From NCBI GenBank assembly GCA_947034885.2, contig OX344749.2:43925682-43989681 (forward strand): a stretch of 64,000 nucleotides of DNA. Reading direction: 5' to 3'. The notes beneath the pieces are model-generated. The model was not told the origin of the DNA. It did not search any database and saw only the letters and a list, made by a program, of their open reading frames with translations. Numbering within the stretch: position 1 is the stretch's first letter; every line of letters begins with the position of its first letter. Shown piece by piece: positions 1 to 11,547 of the stretch. This DNA comes from Thuidium tamariscinum. Lineage: Eukaryota; Streptophyta; Bryopsida; Hypnales; Thuidiaceae. The translations under genes were made by a program, and so were the position numbers.

Positions 1-316
1 AATATTCGGTAAGCTCAATCAAGGCATCCAAGTTGTTCAAGACGGCAACAAACTCGTGGAAACACGCGTAACAGAAGCAAGTACGAATAGAAAAAGAGTT
101 TATTCGGCATTGGTCGCCCTATGTCCAAGTCCTGCCCGTCGATTCATCACCAGCCCTTGACGACTGTCATTGCAGTATCTCTTACATGGATAAAAAATCA
201 TAAAGAATGTTTCTAAATTCACTGAAATCGAGTGCTTTTTCCTATTATTCTTCCTACAATTTCTCCAGATGGGGCTATAGTATGCATAGATTGAAAACAG
301 CGTCGATCGTCGATCC
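1..316. other. No gene seen; downstream flank of AGP gene
   Basis: No convincing coding frame. The stretch lies 3' of the minus-strand arabinogalactan protein gene that ends at 317 and probably holds its 3' UTR and polyadenylation region. A short minus-strand open frame at 100-339 has no recognisable features. Confidence 0.4.
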
Positions 317-950
317 TCAGTGAAGGAAGAAAGCAGCAACGCTCAACAAAGTGAATGCCGTGCTGGGGAGAATCGAGCTCGCCGAAGACGTTAAGGCCTT
401 TGCGGTAGCAGGAGTCGGGGACACCGGTGCCTGCTCAGGTGTCTCCGAGGGTGACTCAGATGGGGTCAGCGCTGCAATCAAACCGAAACCAACAATCATC
501 AGTTCACAAACTGACTTCAACTGAAAACATAGATTTTAATTACAACTTTAACGCAACTTTAATTGCAAAAGAAAAAAGAAAGATTGCTCTGACCACAATC
601 GCCGATCTGCATTAGACGATCCCTCCTTTCCTTATGCATTTCGGTACTGTACAATATCCAATGCAAAAGAAAACTGCAAGAGTACTCTAAGCTGCGCGAT
701 CTGCACGAACTGCAAGCGATGATCCCTCTTTTAAAGCATTGTGTCCAGAGAAATTGTAAGCACCTGGTGACAATTCAGGAGCGTAAGGAGAAGGCACAGG
801 CTCCAAAATGGGAGCACTCGTGGGCGCAAACACCGGGGCACCCTCGGGAGCTATCTTGGGGGCGTACAGCGGTTGAGCAGCAACTTGAACGCACACGAAG
901 GCAAGAAAACAGAAAGCAGCCGCAACAGACATGGTGTTGAAACGCGCCAT
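317..950 (-). CDS. Arabinogalactan protein (classical AGP, GPI-anchored)
   Basis: Two exons: 764-950 and 317-471, joined across an intron at 472-763 (donor CAG/GTGCTTAC, acceptor TTTGATTGCAG/CG, phase 1), giving about 113 residues. Residues 1-25 form a signal peptide (MARFNTMSVAAAF..., cleavage likely after QVAA). The middle is rich in Ala-Pro, Ser-Pro and Thr-Pro (APKIAPEGAPVFAP, SPSETPEQAPVSPTPAT), the glycomodule pattern whose prolines are hydroxylated and O-glycosylated with arabinogalactan. The C-terminus is small residues followed by a hydrophobic tail (AFTLLSVAAFFLH), the GPI-anchor signal. Only the splice gives a protein with all three AGP parts; each exon alone lacks one. Expected at the outer plasma membrane/cell wall. 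The splice is inferred, but both sites are strong. Confidence 0.8.
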
Positions 951-1010
951 TGCTTCGATTTCCAGCAGCGAAATTAAAATTCACTGTCGATCTCCTTCAG
1001 AAACCTAAAA

Positions 1011-1020
1011 GTATATAAGA
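1011..1020 (-). promoter_or_regulatory. TATA box of the AGP gene
   Basis: On the minus strand the sequence reads TCTTATATAC, about 60 bases upstream of the AGP start codon at 950. This is a normal distance for a plant TATA box plus a short leader. Confidence 0.55.
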
Positions 1021-2000
1021 AGAAACAATTGACTGCAGGATCGAGGGCGCGAGGATCGACTATATTCGAAGCTCGATCACCCAAGCTGGACTCGAACTCG
1101 AAGAACGAGAAGCTTTATGGGTGGAGCACTCTTCCAAACGAGCAAGAAGTACTGAGCACCAAGTAGCGAGGCGCAGGTGCGTGGCTAATGTAGAGCAACA
1201 AAGGGCTTTAAAAAGCACGGTACAACTAGAGTCCGCGCATTCTCAGAACGCGTTCGCTGGCAGTCCATTTGCATCAGGCTTCCAACCTGGCTGGCCGAAC
1301 CCCATGAATCCTGTGAATCCCAGCCTGTGAATCGCCCATTGGCGCGGATGGATGGAAAATTGGAAACAGGCCTGCCCACAATTGCACTGAACTCCACGAG
1401 CACGGCACTAGCTGTACAACTCGTTCGCGCCATGATATCTTCATGCTCGGAATCCCAGCAAAATTTCAAACGCAATTTCAAACGCAACCCACATTTATGA
1501 TTCTCCGCCACGTCGTATCGCGATGACTCCCGATGCCTCCCGGGATCTCACTCGATCTGTCGAATTTCCTTCTTCAAGTATCACCGCTGCCATCGCTGGG
1601 TGTCGACTATTTTTGTAGCATTTTTCGGTGTATTGTTCATGGCATTTCAGCATTTGTCGTGCCCTTTTTTTCCTCAATTTCTCTGCATTTTTTTAATCGT
1701 CTTTTCACCTTGATTGTATCAGTTGCCGGCGATTCGGCGTGCGACAGAGGTGCGGGCATAGTTTGCAGCGATTGGAGCGGGCGATTCGGGACTTGGAAGA
1801 GGCTATTCGTGGGAACAGCTGATGCTGCGCACGCAACTTAAGTTGTGCGCGGGAAGATGGTGGGTTTCCCGTTCCCTGCGGCCTGCTTGGTGGCCCTGCA
1901 TGTTGGCCGCGATGCTAACCGGGAGGTGACGGGGTTCCGTTGGGCGCGGAAACTCACCTAATGTAGCGGGATACGGAATAAGTTAGTGAGGCCGTCCTTA
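1021..2000. other. GC-richer intergenic stretch, no supported gene
   Basis: Composition is nearer to genic DNA than the AT-rich block that starts near 2000. Open frames on both strands (for example 1533-1841 +) show no domain, signal or splice support. It probably contains the distal AGP promoter. An unrecognised non-coding transcript or a decayed exon (short frame from about 1857) cannot be excluded. Confidence 0.3.
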
Positions 2001-2289
2001 TTTGAGCCGGCATAATGTCCCTCCAAATAAATTTCTAAAATTTTCAATGGTTTGTAATTACAACTTGAAATTATTATCATAGGAAGCACATCCAAAAGTT
2101 TTCAAATTAATCCAAAAAAAATCAAATTAAAATAGATCCCAATGTTCAAAAGTAAATTAAAATAGATTTAAAAATAAATTATAAGGGTACGACAAATTAA
2201 AGGCTTGTACATTGTATAGGGCATCTTTAATTGACATTTGATACAAGGGCTCAATAATGTGACGAAAAGTGGCATACCACCCAGGTCAA

Positions 2290-2720
2290 TTAATTATCCC
2301 CTCCCCTCCTCTCTCAAAAAATTTACAAGTCATTGATATAAAAATAAATTAAAAACTTACCTTTGTAATCACCATTGATTTCTCAAAAATTCCCAAGCCA
2401 TTGATCATGTAAGATATAATTTGAACCATTCAGATATGAATATGGATATGGATACTCTACATATATTATACAGATTATATGGATTCAGTCCAGATACGGT
2501 CTAGATACAAATACAAGTATAGATATAGATATGAATACGAATACAGATACGAATACATATACAGGAACACATGTCCCATAATGTTTGTCAATCAAGTTGG
2601 TTTCAAGAAATTATAAGAGGAGAGGGGGGAGGGAAATGAAGATTTAAAAGTTTAAAAGTTAAAGAAATTTTGGGTGCATAATAGTGATTGTACACCCAAT
2701 TAAAATTTTTAGATTTTTAG
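2290..2720 (+). repeat. Dispersed repeat with internal GATAC-type minisatellite, copy 1
   Basis: Flank containing TTTCTCAAAAATTC and CAAGCCATTGAT, then an irregular array of 6-mers of the GATATG/GATACG/AATACA type (about 2435-2565), then TGTCCCATAATG and TTGTCAAT. The same order appears reverse-complemented at about 47655-48180, so this is one repeat family with a variable internal array. Confidence 0.65.
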
Positions 2721-3771
2721 AATTGGTAGTTATTGCCACTTTTCGGTACATTGTTCACACAATGTACCAAAAAGTGGTAGTAACTGCCACTTCATATGTA
2801 TCACAAGCCTTTTGAGGAGCCCTAAAAAACTATTGTGTAGATGTTGTTGTAATTAAGCCAAAATAGAATTGCCTTCAACAACTTCAAATCAAATTTTTTT
2901 GCTTGAATAAGTGAATGTTGATGTAAAATCAAGAGTAGAGGTGACATGCAATCATGAATTTTGGAAATGTGAACAAGCAAGCCCATCCGCTTCTTTTCAT
3001 TATTGCCTATTACTCTAACCCCATTGAAAATGCTTTTAACCCCTAAAGTCTCACAATTTCTAAAAGGGACAAAATGAATTCCAATTAGGTTCCTACATTC
3101 TCAATTTTTGTCAAGATTTTGTGAAACTTATACCCGAACTTATATTAAGTGAAAAAATTACATTTGTATATAAAAATGTAGTTTTCATTTTAATCTAGAC
3201 CTAGGAGAACAAATTATGCCATACTAATGTGAAAGCAACTAAGTTTGGGCAAAAGAATAAATTCATAAAAATTTAAAATAATGATTTTGAAACTTTATTT
3301 TCTATAGCTTATATTTTGTCTATATGAAAAACTTTTGTTCATTCCATTTAGACTAGTGATGTAAAAGCTATGATGCTTCTTGTCTTGCTACCAATCCTAG
3401 TATCTCTTAGAAAAAAAATCCACCATGTATTGGATTTTTTCTTTAAATTAAAAAAAAGGTCCTCATAGTTTACTGTGCTTGCTTGAACAATCTTGCCATT
3501 GAAATAAGTGTCTCAATTCCATGATAAAGCTAGTAATGATTTAATTTTTCCTTCAATCTTGTAGCAATTTCTACTCAACGATTTTAAAGAATGAAAATCT
3601 AGTGTGTATATGTGTGTATGTATGTGTGTATGTATGTATGTGTGTGTGTGTTTTAAAAAAAAAATCCCCTATATTATCAACTCAAATCCTCAATACAAAA
3701 AATTGAATTTAAGAAGATTCAAAGTAAAATAAACTTATTTTAAAAGGTGCACAAAATTTTTCTTTTTTACT
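2721..3771. other. AT-rich intergenic DNA, no gene
   Basis: No supported coding frame. It includes a TG/TA-rich microsatellite at 3603-3651 and many poly-A and poly-T runs. Confidence 0.5.
3603..3651. repeat. Microsatellite (TGTA/TG)n
   Basis: Uninterrupted alternation of TGTA, TATG and TG units across about 49 bases. Confidence 0.8.
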
Positions 3772-4636
3772 TTAACCCTTAAGGGCCCCAATTGCATTTT
3801 GTTGGCAATATAGAAGTTTTAGGCAACTCATTGCTAATGGAGTTTCCATTTTTTGACTACATGTTTTAAAAGTTATTGGATGTTATGTGTTTTTTCCTTT
3901 GACTAGGCAATTCGGGAGATCACAAAAAAACTACTTTTAAAAAGAAATGAGAGTTCAAAATTGGTTTCCCAGATTTATATATGTATAGAAAGCTTTCAAT
4001 CTTTACATTTTGATTATTGAAATGGAAATAATGAGTAGAATTAATTTGCAATAATTATAATTTTCTTCTCTAGAATAAACTTGGAAGTCCTTTATTCGAC
4101 AAAATTCCAATGTTTTTTGAAATAAATAAAGTTATAGAATATAGATCATTTATTACAATATTTCATCTATTATTATTGAATTTTTTTAGTTCCATAACTA
4201 AAATATTAACAATTTAGTATTTTAAATCATTCTCTATTTTTTTCTATTTATTATTTTTTCTATATGTTGCAAAATTCCAAATGACATGATATTTTTTGAG
4301 CATGTAGCCAACTTGCCTTGAAGAAGGAATACAATGACAATGAAGCAACAACAACATGGACATTTTTCATGCAAATGTGACCTTGTGAAGTGCAATTGCC
4401 TTAATTTTTGCAAGGCTCCCCAAAAGATTTTTGTCAATGCAAAGGCTAATATCTTGTACTCCATATAGTGAAAATTCTTGAAATTTTTTCTACATCTTGT
4501 CAAATGAGCATACTATAAGATCTTATAGTTATATGCATCAAAAAATAATGTTTTTAAAAACTTTGGTAGTTGTACTAGAAATGAGAGTTTTAGAGTGTTT
4601 TTGGTGAAAATGTAGTCAAAAACCTTTAAAAGTTAG
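3772..4636 (+). mobile_element. TTAACCC-TIR element, copy 1 (diverged)
   Basis: Starts with TTAACCCTTAAGGG and shares a run of similar segments with the elements at 19043-19883 and 58039-58969: GTTGGCAATATAG near the start, then TTGAAATAAATAAAGTTATAG and CCAACTTGCCTTGAAG in the middle. The right end (CCTTTAAAAGTTAG) is a degraded form of CTTTAGGGGTTAA seen in the better copy. No coding capacity. Confidence 0.6.
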
Positions 4637-5584
4637 TACGCAAGAAAAAAACCAATCCAATCAATGTTGGACATTGAACATGTCTTTTTATAAGTTGCTA
4701 TCAAATAGCTAGTGTAAATTTTTTATTTCTACTTGCATAATGTTATCCAATATATTATTGTATTTTAGACTTTGTAAGAGCAAAAATGACTCCTTCGTAA
4801 TCTAAATCACCTAAATTTCAATTTTCATATTAAAACCATGTATATTAAATTTATGGCATAGTACTTTATATAATGGCATTTATTGTTTTTTCTTTGTAAA
4901 AATATAATAAATGTAAAAAGAATTATTAGGATAGAAGATGGTAGAATATAATATAAATAATTGATAAATTGATAATTATACTCAATCAAATCAAAATAAT
5001 GATATAATAAAATGAATAATATTGATGATTTGTTTGGTAATGATTTTGGATATTAATCTAAGCTCAATTTTTCCAAATGTAACTAAAACTCCATCAAAAT
5101 CAATTGTAAAGGTGAAGAATGTAGTCTTGTAGTATAGCTACAAATAATTCAAAAGTTGGAGCAAGATTGAAAATTGATATAAATTTTTTGAGGTATTTAG
5201 GTCTTACAAATTTGTAAGAAAAACAAATATATGATAAAAAATAGATAAACTAATTATAAATCTTTTTTGGTAAATACACAATTCATCTATGCAATCATAT
5301 GATATGATTTGAATTTTAAAAAATAAAAAATTGAATGTCAAAGTAAAATTATTATTTAAAATATTAAAAATTGAAACATGGGTTATAAAAAGGGGAATAA
5401 GTTCTTTTATTGCTATGTTGTAAGTTTAGGTAGCTCTATATTTATCAACCAATTTATAAACCAATAGTTTTCAAAAAAACTTGAAGCCAAAAATTGAAAA
5501 TCTTTTATCAAATCAATTGTTGATTGCATATTTATCATTTTCTCGAGAATGTTTTTCCTTAAACTTTAAAATATTAAGTTTGAT

Positions 5585-5619
<35 letters not shown>

Positions 5620-5891
5620 GAATCATTTATGAAGAGTCTTTTTTTTAATCAAAAAAATTACTCATTGAAACTAGACCTATTAGTACACTTTGAAATATAT
5701 AATACTTGTAAAGCAAAGTCTTCAAAATTTTTACCATAGAAATGTTAAAGATTTAGTACAAGAATCTTCAAAAAATCAATTTTTTTAGAAGAAAAACATT
5801 TTTGGACACATGTATTTGTAGAGTCTTGTGGTAAACTAGTTTAAGAAGATGTAGGAAAAATTTCAGAGATTTCTACTATATAGGTTGCAAG
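4637..5891. other. AT-rich intergenic DNA with CT/TA microsatellite
   Basis: No gene found. A (CT)n(TA)n tract lies at about 5584-5620. The rest is low-complexity AT-rich sequence. Confidence 0.5.
5584..5620. repeat. Compound microsatellite (CT)n(TA)n
   Basis: A run of CT dinucleotides passes directly into a run of TA dinucleotides. Confidence 0.85.
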
Positions 5892-6219
5892 CATTATATG
5901 CTTTGGGGGCATTTAGAAGACTACGGATTCTTGAAGTTGTGGGAACTTTGGGAATGCTACCATGTAGGTAGTTTGATGTAATTGAGAGATTGATACGTCA
6001 TATAATATTAATTAAATTAATTTAAAATTTATCAATATTATTATGTGAAATTTGAAAAAAAAATTAATCAATTTTTGTACACTTTTCTGAATTTTTTGAA
6101 AAAAAATTAATTAAATTTTTCTAAATGTTTAGACCAACAATTGTTGGTTCACTTCGCAAAGAACAATTTCAGTAAACAACTCTGAAACAGTTTCTTGTAA
6201 GGCTAAAAAACATATAATG
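5892..6219. mobile_element. CATTAGA-family TIR element A
   Basis: Terminal inverted repeats CATTATATGCTTTGGGGGC (left) and GGCTAAAAAACATATAATG (right). Interior shares GTGGGAACTTTGGGAA and an ATTAATTAAATTAATTT core with the six other members in this window. About 328 bases, non-coding. Confidence 0.65.
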
Positions 6220-6263
6220 ATTTAAGCATTTGAACATAGCATTTGAATTGATAAATATTCTTT

Positions 6264-6617
6264 CATTAGAAGGGGTTTGAGAGCAATGGGAGACTATGAG
6301 TTTTTTTGAATCCTTAAATTGTGGGAATATGCCACATTAGTAGTCTGATGTAGTTGAGACACTAACGCATCATAGTTTTTATTTAATTTTTAATTAATTT
6401 AATTAATTTTTAACTGTTATTTTTTGAATTTAGAAAAATTCAGCTCTTGATTTCTTAACACTTTTTAGAATTTTTGGAGAAAAAATTCAATTTTTTTTCT
6501 TCAAAAATTCTAAAAATTCAGCCAATATGACTAGTTTGCAATTTTTTGACAATATAAAGAATGGGCTGGAGAACAACCTTGAAATAGGCTCCTCTTGCCC
6601 TTAAATCCCTTCTAATG
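6264..6617. mobile_element. CATTAGA-family TIR element B
   Basis: Left end CATTAGAAGGGGTTTGAGAG is the inverted match of right end TGCCCTTAAATCCCTTCTAA (plus TG). The interior carries the family marks: a tract like 'gggagactatgag', the phrase GTGGGAATATGCCACAT, and an ATTAATTTAATTAATTTT core. About 354 bases, non-coding. Confidence 0.75.
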
Positions 6618-6803
6618 TTTTAATTTTTGATTCATTGATCAAAATAGAATGACTTAAATCTTTCTACTAAAGTATGAATCTAAAAAAAAAACTTTAATTT
6701 TTTATTTCTTAAAAGAATTATTTTTTGTTGCCCAAGTTACTCATCAAGCAATGAAAATTGCACATCATACAATAATTTTTTAACTATGTAGTTAAAAGCT
6801 ATG

Positions 6804-7101
6804 CTAGGGGAGGACACTTCCCGTTTTTTAATAACCTACGTGTGGCGGAATATAGAGTACATTAAAATAATCTCAGGTAAAATTTATAAAACATTTACAT
6901 ATAAATTAGGGGACATTAAAAAGGCAAAATGTTTTAAAAATAAAATAGGGATGATAATATTGTTGATTTTTCCGCTTTATGGTAAAATAGGGGTTCTTTT
7001 AATGTTGCCGAGTAATGATTACAAGTAATTGATAGCCCCCTTAAAAATACCCCACCGCCGCACGTGGGTCCCCCAAATACACAAGAAGTGTCCTCCCCGG
7101 G
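6804..7101. mobile_element. hAT-like MITE with 8-bp target duplication
   Basis: Left end CTAGGGGAGGACACTTC and right end GAAGTGTCCTCCCCGGG are inverted repeats (15 of 17 positions). The element is flanked by the perfect 8-base direct repeat AAGCTATG at 6796-6803 and 7102-7109. An 8-base duplication with a short G-rich TIR is the hallmark of the hAT superfamily. At 298 bases it is non-autonomous. The open frame inside (6801-7028 +) runs across the element boundary and is not a gene. Confidence 0.8.
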
Positions 7102-7189
7102 AAGCTATGAAAGTTGTTGGGCCTTAAAGGTACTCTTTGGGAAAATTTTGTGTAAAAATTTCAAGGAAAGAAATTAATAACTCCATTCG

Positions 7190-7256
7190 TAGTGAGTTGC
7201 CCAATATTGCTATGTTGCCAAAAAAATGCAATTTAGTGCTTTAGGGATTAAGGGAC
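7190..7256 (-). repeat. Fragment of the TTAACCC element, inverted
   Basis: Reverse-complemented it reads like the 5' end of the 19 kb and 58 kb elements (CCTTAATCCCTAAAG, then GGCAACATAGCAATATTGGGC). Confidence 0.5.
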
Positions 7257-7965
7257 TTGATACTTGACTAAAGCCTTAAGTTAGGAAGAAGTATGCAATT
7301 TTCCAAAACAAAAGAATGTTGCATTTTTCATTTTGGAGTTAAGGCCAAAAAAATTATAAATGTGTAAATTTTTGTTTATTCATCGGATTGTATTAAAAAT
7401 TGAAATCTTTAGAAGTTCATTTGTCCCCTAATCTCAAGAATTTAAAAAAAATCTCATCCTTCATTTTAGATGTTCAAATTTCTCAAACCATTTTGTGTTG
7501 CAAGTAACTTTAGGGGATAATGAATAATTGTACAAAACAACTCATTGAAACACAACACTAAACTCCATCAAAACCCAAGCCTCCAATTTTGATGTTTTCA
7601 AGGGATTTCATTACAAGCACTTCTTTGACATCTTCAAACTTCAATTTTTGGTCCTCCATTTCATGAACTTTGTGATTAATCTTTAAATGATATTTACTTA
7701 TCTAAAAGGGGCAATGCAAAAGACTATAAGAAAATCTATATGAACCAAAGTTTGGGTCTTGCTTGTCCAAACTTTGTATAGTCAAGGCATGCAAAAGTGA
7801 ACAACAAATAGTGCTTAAACTTTGCTGCCTAAATGCAATGCAGGATGTTAAATCTGTTATACAAAGTGGGACCAATAAAGTAAGACTTGTATTATCTAAG
7901 GGCAAAATTAAAAAAAAGCCCCCTATTATGTACCATATTTTGGATATGTTCTCAACCTCATAAGG
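7257..7965. other. AT-rich intergenic DNA, no gene
   Basis: Overlapping open frames at 7702-8004 (-) and 7763-7963 (+) show no domain, signal or conserved pattern. Nothing else supported. Confidence 0.45.
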
Positions 7966-8236
7966 CAGGTACACCTCAAAGTGCACCATTCCTAAAAGCG
8001 CCATCTACAATCAATGTACATTTTCCAAATCGGTGATGTATGCAGGTTGTAGATGGCGCTTTTAGAAACAAACTTTGACCTTTAATAACTTTTGCATATG
8101 GTATCCAAATGCTATGTTCTTTTGTGCTCTGGAATGTGCTTTCACTTGCCAACAAGACTCTATGAAAATCTGAACAACCTAATTACAGTAACTAGGCACA
8201 ATATGAATAAGTGGAACTTTTAGGTGTACCCACCAT
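7966..8236. mobile_element. Possible foldback element with a perfect 19-bp inner stem
   Basis: Inner arms CTAAAAGCGCCATCTACAA (7992-8010) and TTGTAGATGGCGCTTTTAG (8047-8065) are perfect inverted repeats around a 36-base loop. Outer sequence GGTACACCTCAAAGT near 7970 is matched in inverted orientation by ACTTTTAGGTGTACC near 8215-8230, which suggests element ends. Non-coding. Confidence 0.5.
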
Positions 8237-8756
8237 GCTACTAATTTGAAGTCTCTGATTGCAAATATGAATTCAGAATTTGTAAAAAGAATATTAAAGT
8301 TAAGTGTAAAATGAGTGGAATACTGGACTAAGAGTCGGAGTTTGGAAAAAACACATGATCAAACTCCTTAGAGCACCAAAACTGAAGTCCAAAGGAGTTT
8401 AGTGCCGTGTTTCATTTCTACTATTCTCAATTATACCTCCCTTTGACATCCTTGTTTCAAACCCGGGTTTCCTTTACACTTCATTCTATTGTACAAAAAA
8501 TAAATTTTTTTAGCATTTCCCCATAATGCCAATCCAGCCCGCTGAGCTTAGTCCTACTATGTGAGATGGGTTTAAGCTTAAGGGCAAAACACCCATTCCC
8601 GCACCTGTTCCTTGTAGTGGACTATAGATTCACCCAAATGCGTAAGTAGACTTCCCTTAATGTGTTTGCTACATGTATGATTGTAATTTGCTGATACAAC
8701 TGAAGGACACATAGGAAAATTTGGTTGGCTGAGTGCTGATTTTTGTAGGGTTTAGT

Positions 8757-8969
8757 TTTGGTGGCACCTACAGGACGGTTCCACAGGTCTAGGGAGCCAA
8801 CAGTTTGAAAATTTGTAGAAATTACATATTGTATCTGAAAAATCTAATTTTTAAAAAATATTCATGATTTTCACTCGCTAATACTAGAAAAATGTCATTT
8901 TTAGAAAACATTGCCTACAGCTACGCTGAATTCCTTATTTGAACGGTTTTGGGTGTTTCCACTGTAATG
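8757..8969. repeat. ACGGTTCC repeat family, copy 1
   Basis: Shares GGGAGCCAACA, TTCATGATTTTCACTC, GCTGAATTCCTTATTTG and ACGGTTTTGGGTGTTTCCAC with copies near 33352-33536 and 33793-34001, and more weakly with 31655-31865. It abuts the thymidylate kinase upstream region. Confidence 0.65.
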
Positions 8970-9154
8970 GCCTCCCAATGCAATGCTCGGAAAGCCGTAT
9001 TTGCTTCCCGCCATAGCCAACCTCTTTCTCCACACCGGTTGTCTCTCTCTTGGTTTTTGAATTCCCGCCATAGCCAATGCCTCTGGTGTCGGGTTTTTGA
9101 ATTCCCGCCCTCGTCCTCGCAACCCCTCTTCCCCCAGCTCGCCACAGCCCACCG

Positions 9155-11547
9155 ATGCTTCAGACTCTCCCCGTGCGATTGCGAAGCTCCGTGGTGGGCG
9201 TGCGGACAGCGACGACGTTAGCATTTCACCAAGCGAGGCGTCATCGCCGGGGTTCCTCTCCCGCAGCCATGGCGCCCGCGGGGCGGGGGGCGTTGATTGT
9301 CTTCGAAGGTCTGGATCGCAGCGGCAAAAGCTCCCAGTGCGCGCATCTCGCCTCCTTCTTGCAAGCCCAGGGCGTGGCCGTGGAGGCGTGGCGCTTCCCC
9401 GATCGCACCACGGCCATGGGACACATGATCTCTTCGTACTTGTCTTGCCAGACGGACTTGGACGATGCCGCCATTCACCTGCTCTTCTCGGCCAATCGAT
9501 GGGAGAAACGGTACTACCTGCTGCCCCTAGAGTCCGTTTCCATGCCTGTCGACGATGAAGCTCGCGTCTCTGGATTGCGAATTTGGTTGCGATTCTGAAT
9601 TGTGTGCTGAAGGTGAGGCAGGGTTTAGGTTTGACCTATTTTCAAGAATTTGCAGTGGGGCAATGGTCTGAGAGTTGGGGAGAGAACTCAATTGAGAGTT
9701 CCAATTATGTTGCTAGTGTGGTTGTAATTTCTAGTGATCTAGTTGGTGAATGAAAGAGGTTTCTGCCACACCAGAGAATGTGTGATTTGGATAGTAGATG
9801 TGAAAGTTTTGAAGAGTCAAAGTTTCATTGGACGTTGTTTTATGATCGTTTCCTTCGGCAATGGGAGCGTATGGATTAAGGGAATGTACACCAGCTGATC
9901 AAGTGGTGTCTTTGGGTCTCTGACAATTTTGAGTGTCCTCACCTCGTGTCTATGCTTAAGCTGGGTTAGTTTTTAGGTTTAACCAATTATCAGATATTTG
10001 CTGTGAGTACGTGTAGAGAGAACCTTGTGCCTTATGTTTCTGGAGAATTCTATTGTGACTAATGAGGAGTTCAATATATTGTACTCTATGGTCAGGACAC
10101 CCAAATCGCTATTTTAGCTACTGTGTACAGTTCCTATTATCAGACTGGTCATATTTTCATCTTGTTGGCAAATGAAAGTGCATTACATTGCACTGAAGAA
10201 TGTGTCATTTGGATGTCATGAGCAAATGTTATGAAGTGGCAAAGTTCCTATTGGTAGATATTTTAAATTTGCAGCTTCAGCTATTTTAAAAGTGGTGTAC
10301 CTATTGTCTAAGATCTTTGAGGGGCAATTTTGGGAGTCCTTCCTCAAACCTGTTGGAGCTGGACGTCGGATATTCATGTGAGACTGAAATGGAATGATGG
10401 CAGGTTATTGATGGAATCGAAGCTTAGGGAGGGGATTACATTGGTGGTTGATCGGTACTCGTACTCGGGTGTGGCATTTTCAGCAGCTAAAGGTCTTGAT
10501 TTAGAGTGGTGCAAGGTGGGCACTTGCTTTCTCAAATTTTCTCTATGATGTATAAATTCATCATGTCAGTTCTGTGCGTTGTACCTCCACGCTGCAATAA
10601 ATGATAAATAATGGATGTAAATATCCGATTAATCAGTATCAAGCGAGGACATATTCAGGAAGAAGATCCTTCGGGGGGTTGTGTGTCGTTTGGGGGATCC
10701 TATTGACGAGTTCAATGCCGTAGGTACTGAACATTCTGCTTTCTTACCGGGATTTTTTTACCTCAGCCCGGCATTCGAGAGACTTGGTTTGAGTAGTATG
10801 AAATTTCATCGTTCCATTATTCTGGCAGGTTGAATATATTCGTAAATTGAATCTAATTGAAAATCTCTTACTTCAATTTGACAGGCACCAGAGGTAGGGC
10901 TTCCGGCTCCAGATCTTGTCCTCTATCTCGACATTTCTGCAGAGGTATATTCTTTGTTGAAATCTGGCGTGTCGAATTTTTGGATGCTCTGCCCTGTGAA
11001 TAGATGGATTTGGAAATGTTGAACCTTGGTCAATTGATTGCTGTCTTGGCCTTTCCATCAATTAGGTGATGTGCTTCATTCCTGATATAGCAAGATATTT
11101 GCAGCATTCTCTGTTTCGTGTGAAGGACCAAGTGTGGTTTTAATTTGACCATCTTCGCACTCTTGTTAATTTGAATGAGATTGATGTACCCCGCTTGTCC
11201 TATATTCCAGGTAGCTGCAGCAAGAGGAGGTTACGGTGGTGAGAGATATGAAAAGCTTGAGTTTCAGAAGAAAGTTGAGCAAAGATTTAAATCCTTGAAG
11301 GACACGACCTGGCAGGTACTTTATCTGATTTCATTATGTATTGTGAATTGTTGCAAGGAGACGAATTGGCGTTATATTACCTTATTCTTGCACTTACATG
11401 TTGCAGAGTGTGGATGCTACGCAATCGATGGATTCTATTCAGTCTGAAATAAGAGATTGGTCTGTCAAAGTCATCCAAGAGTGCCTGGATGGTCGCGAGC
11501 TCATGCAAATGTGGCCAATGGAGTCAAGAAAGCGAATCCTTCAATGA
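9155..11547 (+). CDS. Thymidylate (dTMP) kinase, organelle/cytosol isoforms likely
   Basis: Five exons by splice consensus and frame: 9155-9510, 10404-10515, 10885-10944, 11211-11315, 11407-11547; 257 residues from the first Met. It phosphorylates dTMP to dTDP with ATP for DNA synthesis. The P-loop GLDRSGKSS follows the strand LIVFE. The DRY motif lies in [20 protein letters not shown], followed by the [12 protein letters not shown] substrate/base strand and the lid segment [15 protein letters not shown]. The C-terminus ([15 protein letters not shown]) matches the eukaryotic family. From the inner Met at 9269 ([14 protein letters not shown]) the protein is 219 residues, the usual cytosolic length. 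The 38 extra residues from 9155 are rich in Arg, Ser, Ala and Thr with no acidic residue, like a mitochondrial presequence. Plant TMPK (Arabidopsis ZEU1) is known to have differently targeted forms. All five junctions keep frame. Confidence 0.9.

Noticed and set aside
1185-1841. Overlapping frames on both strands between AGP promoter and AT-rich block
   Set aside because: No domain, signal peptide or splice partner seen.
6801-7028. 75-codon open frame (+)
   Set aside because: Lies across the border and within a hAT-like MITE; Lys/Ile-rich text typical of AT-rich non-coding DNA.
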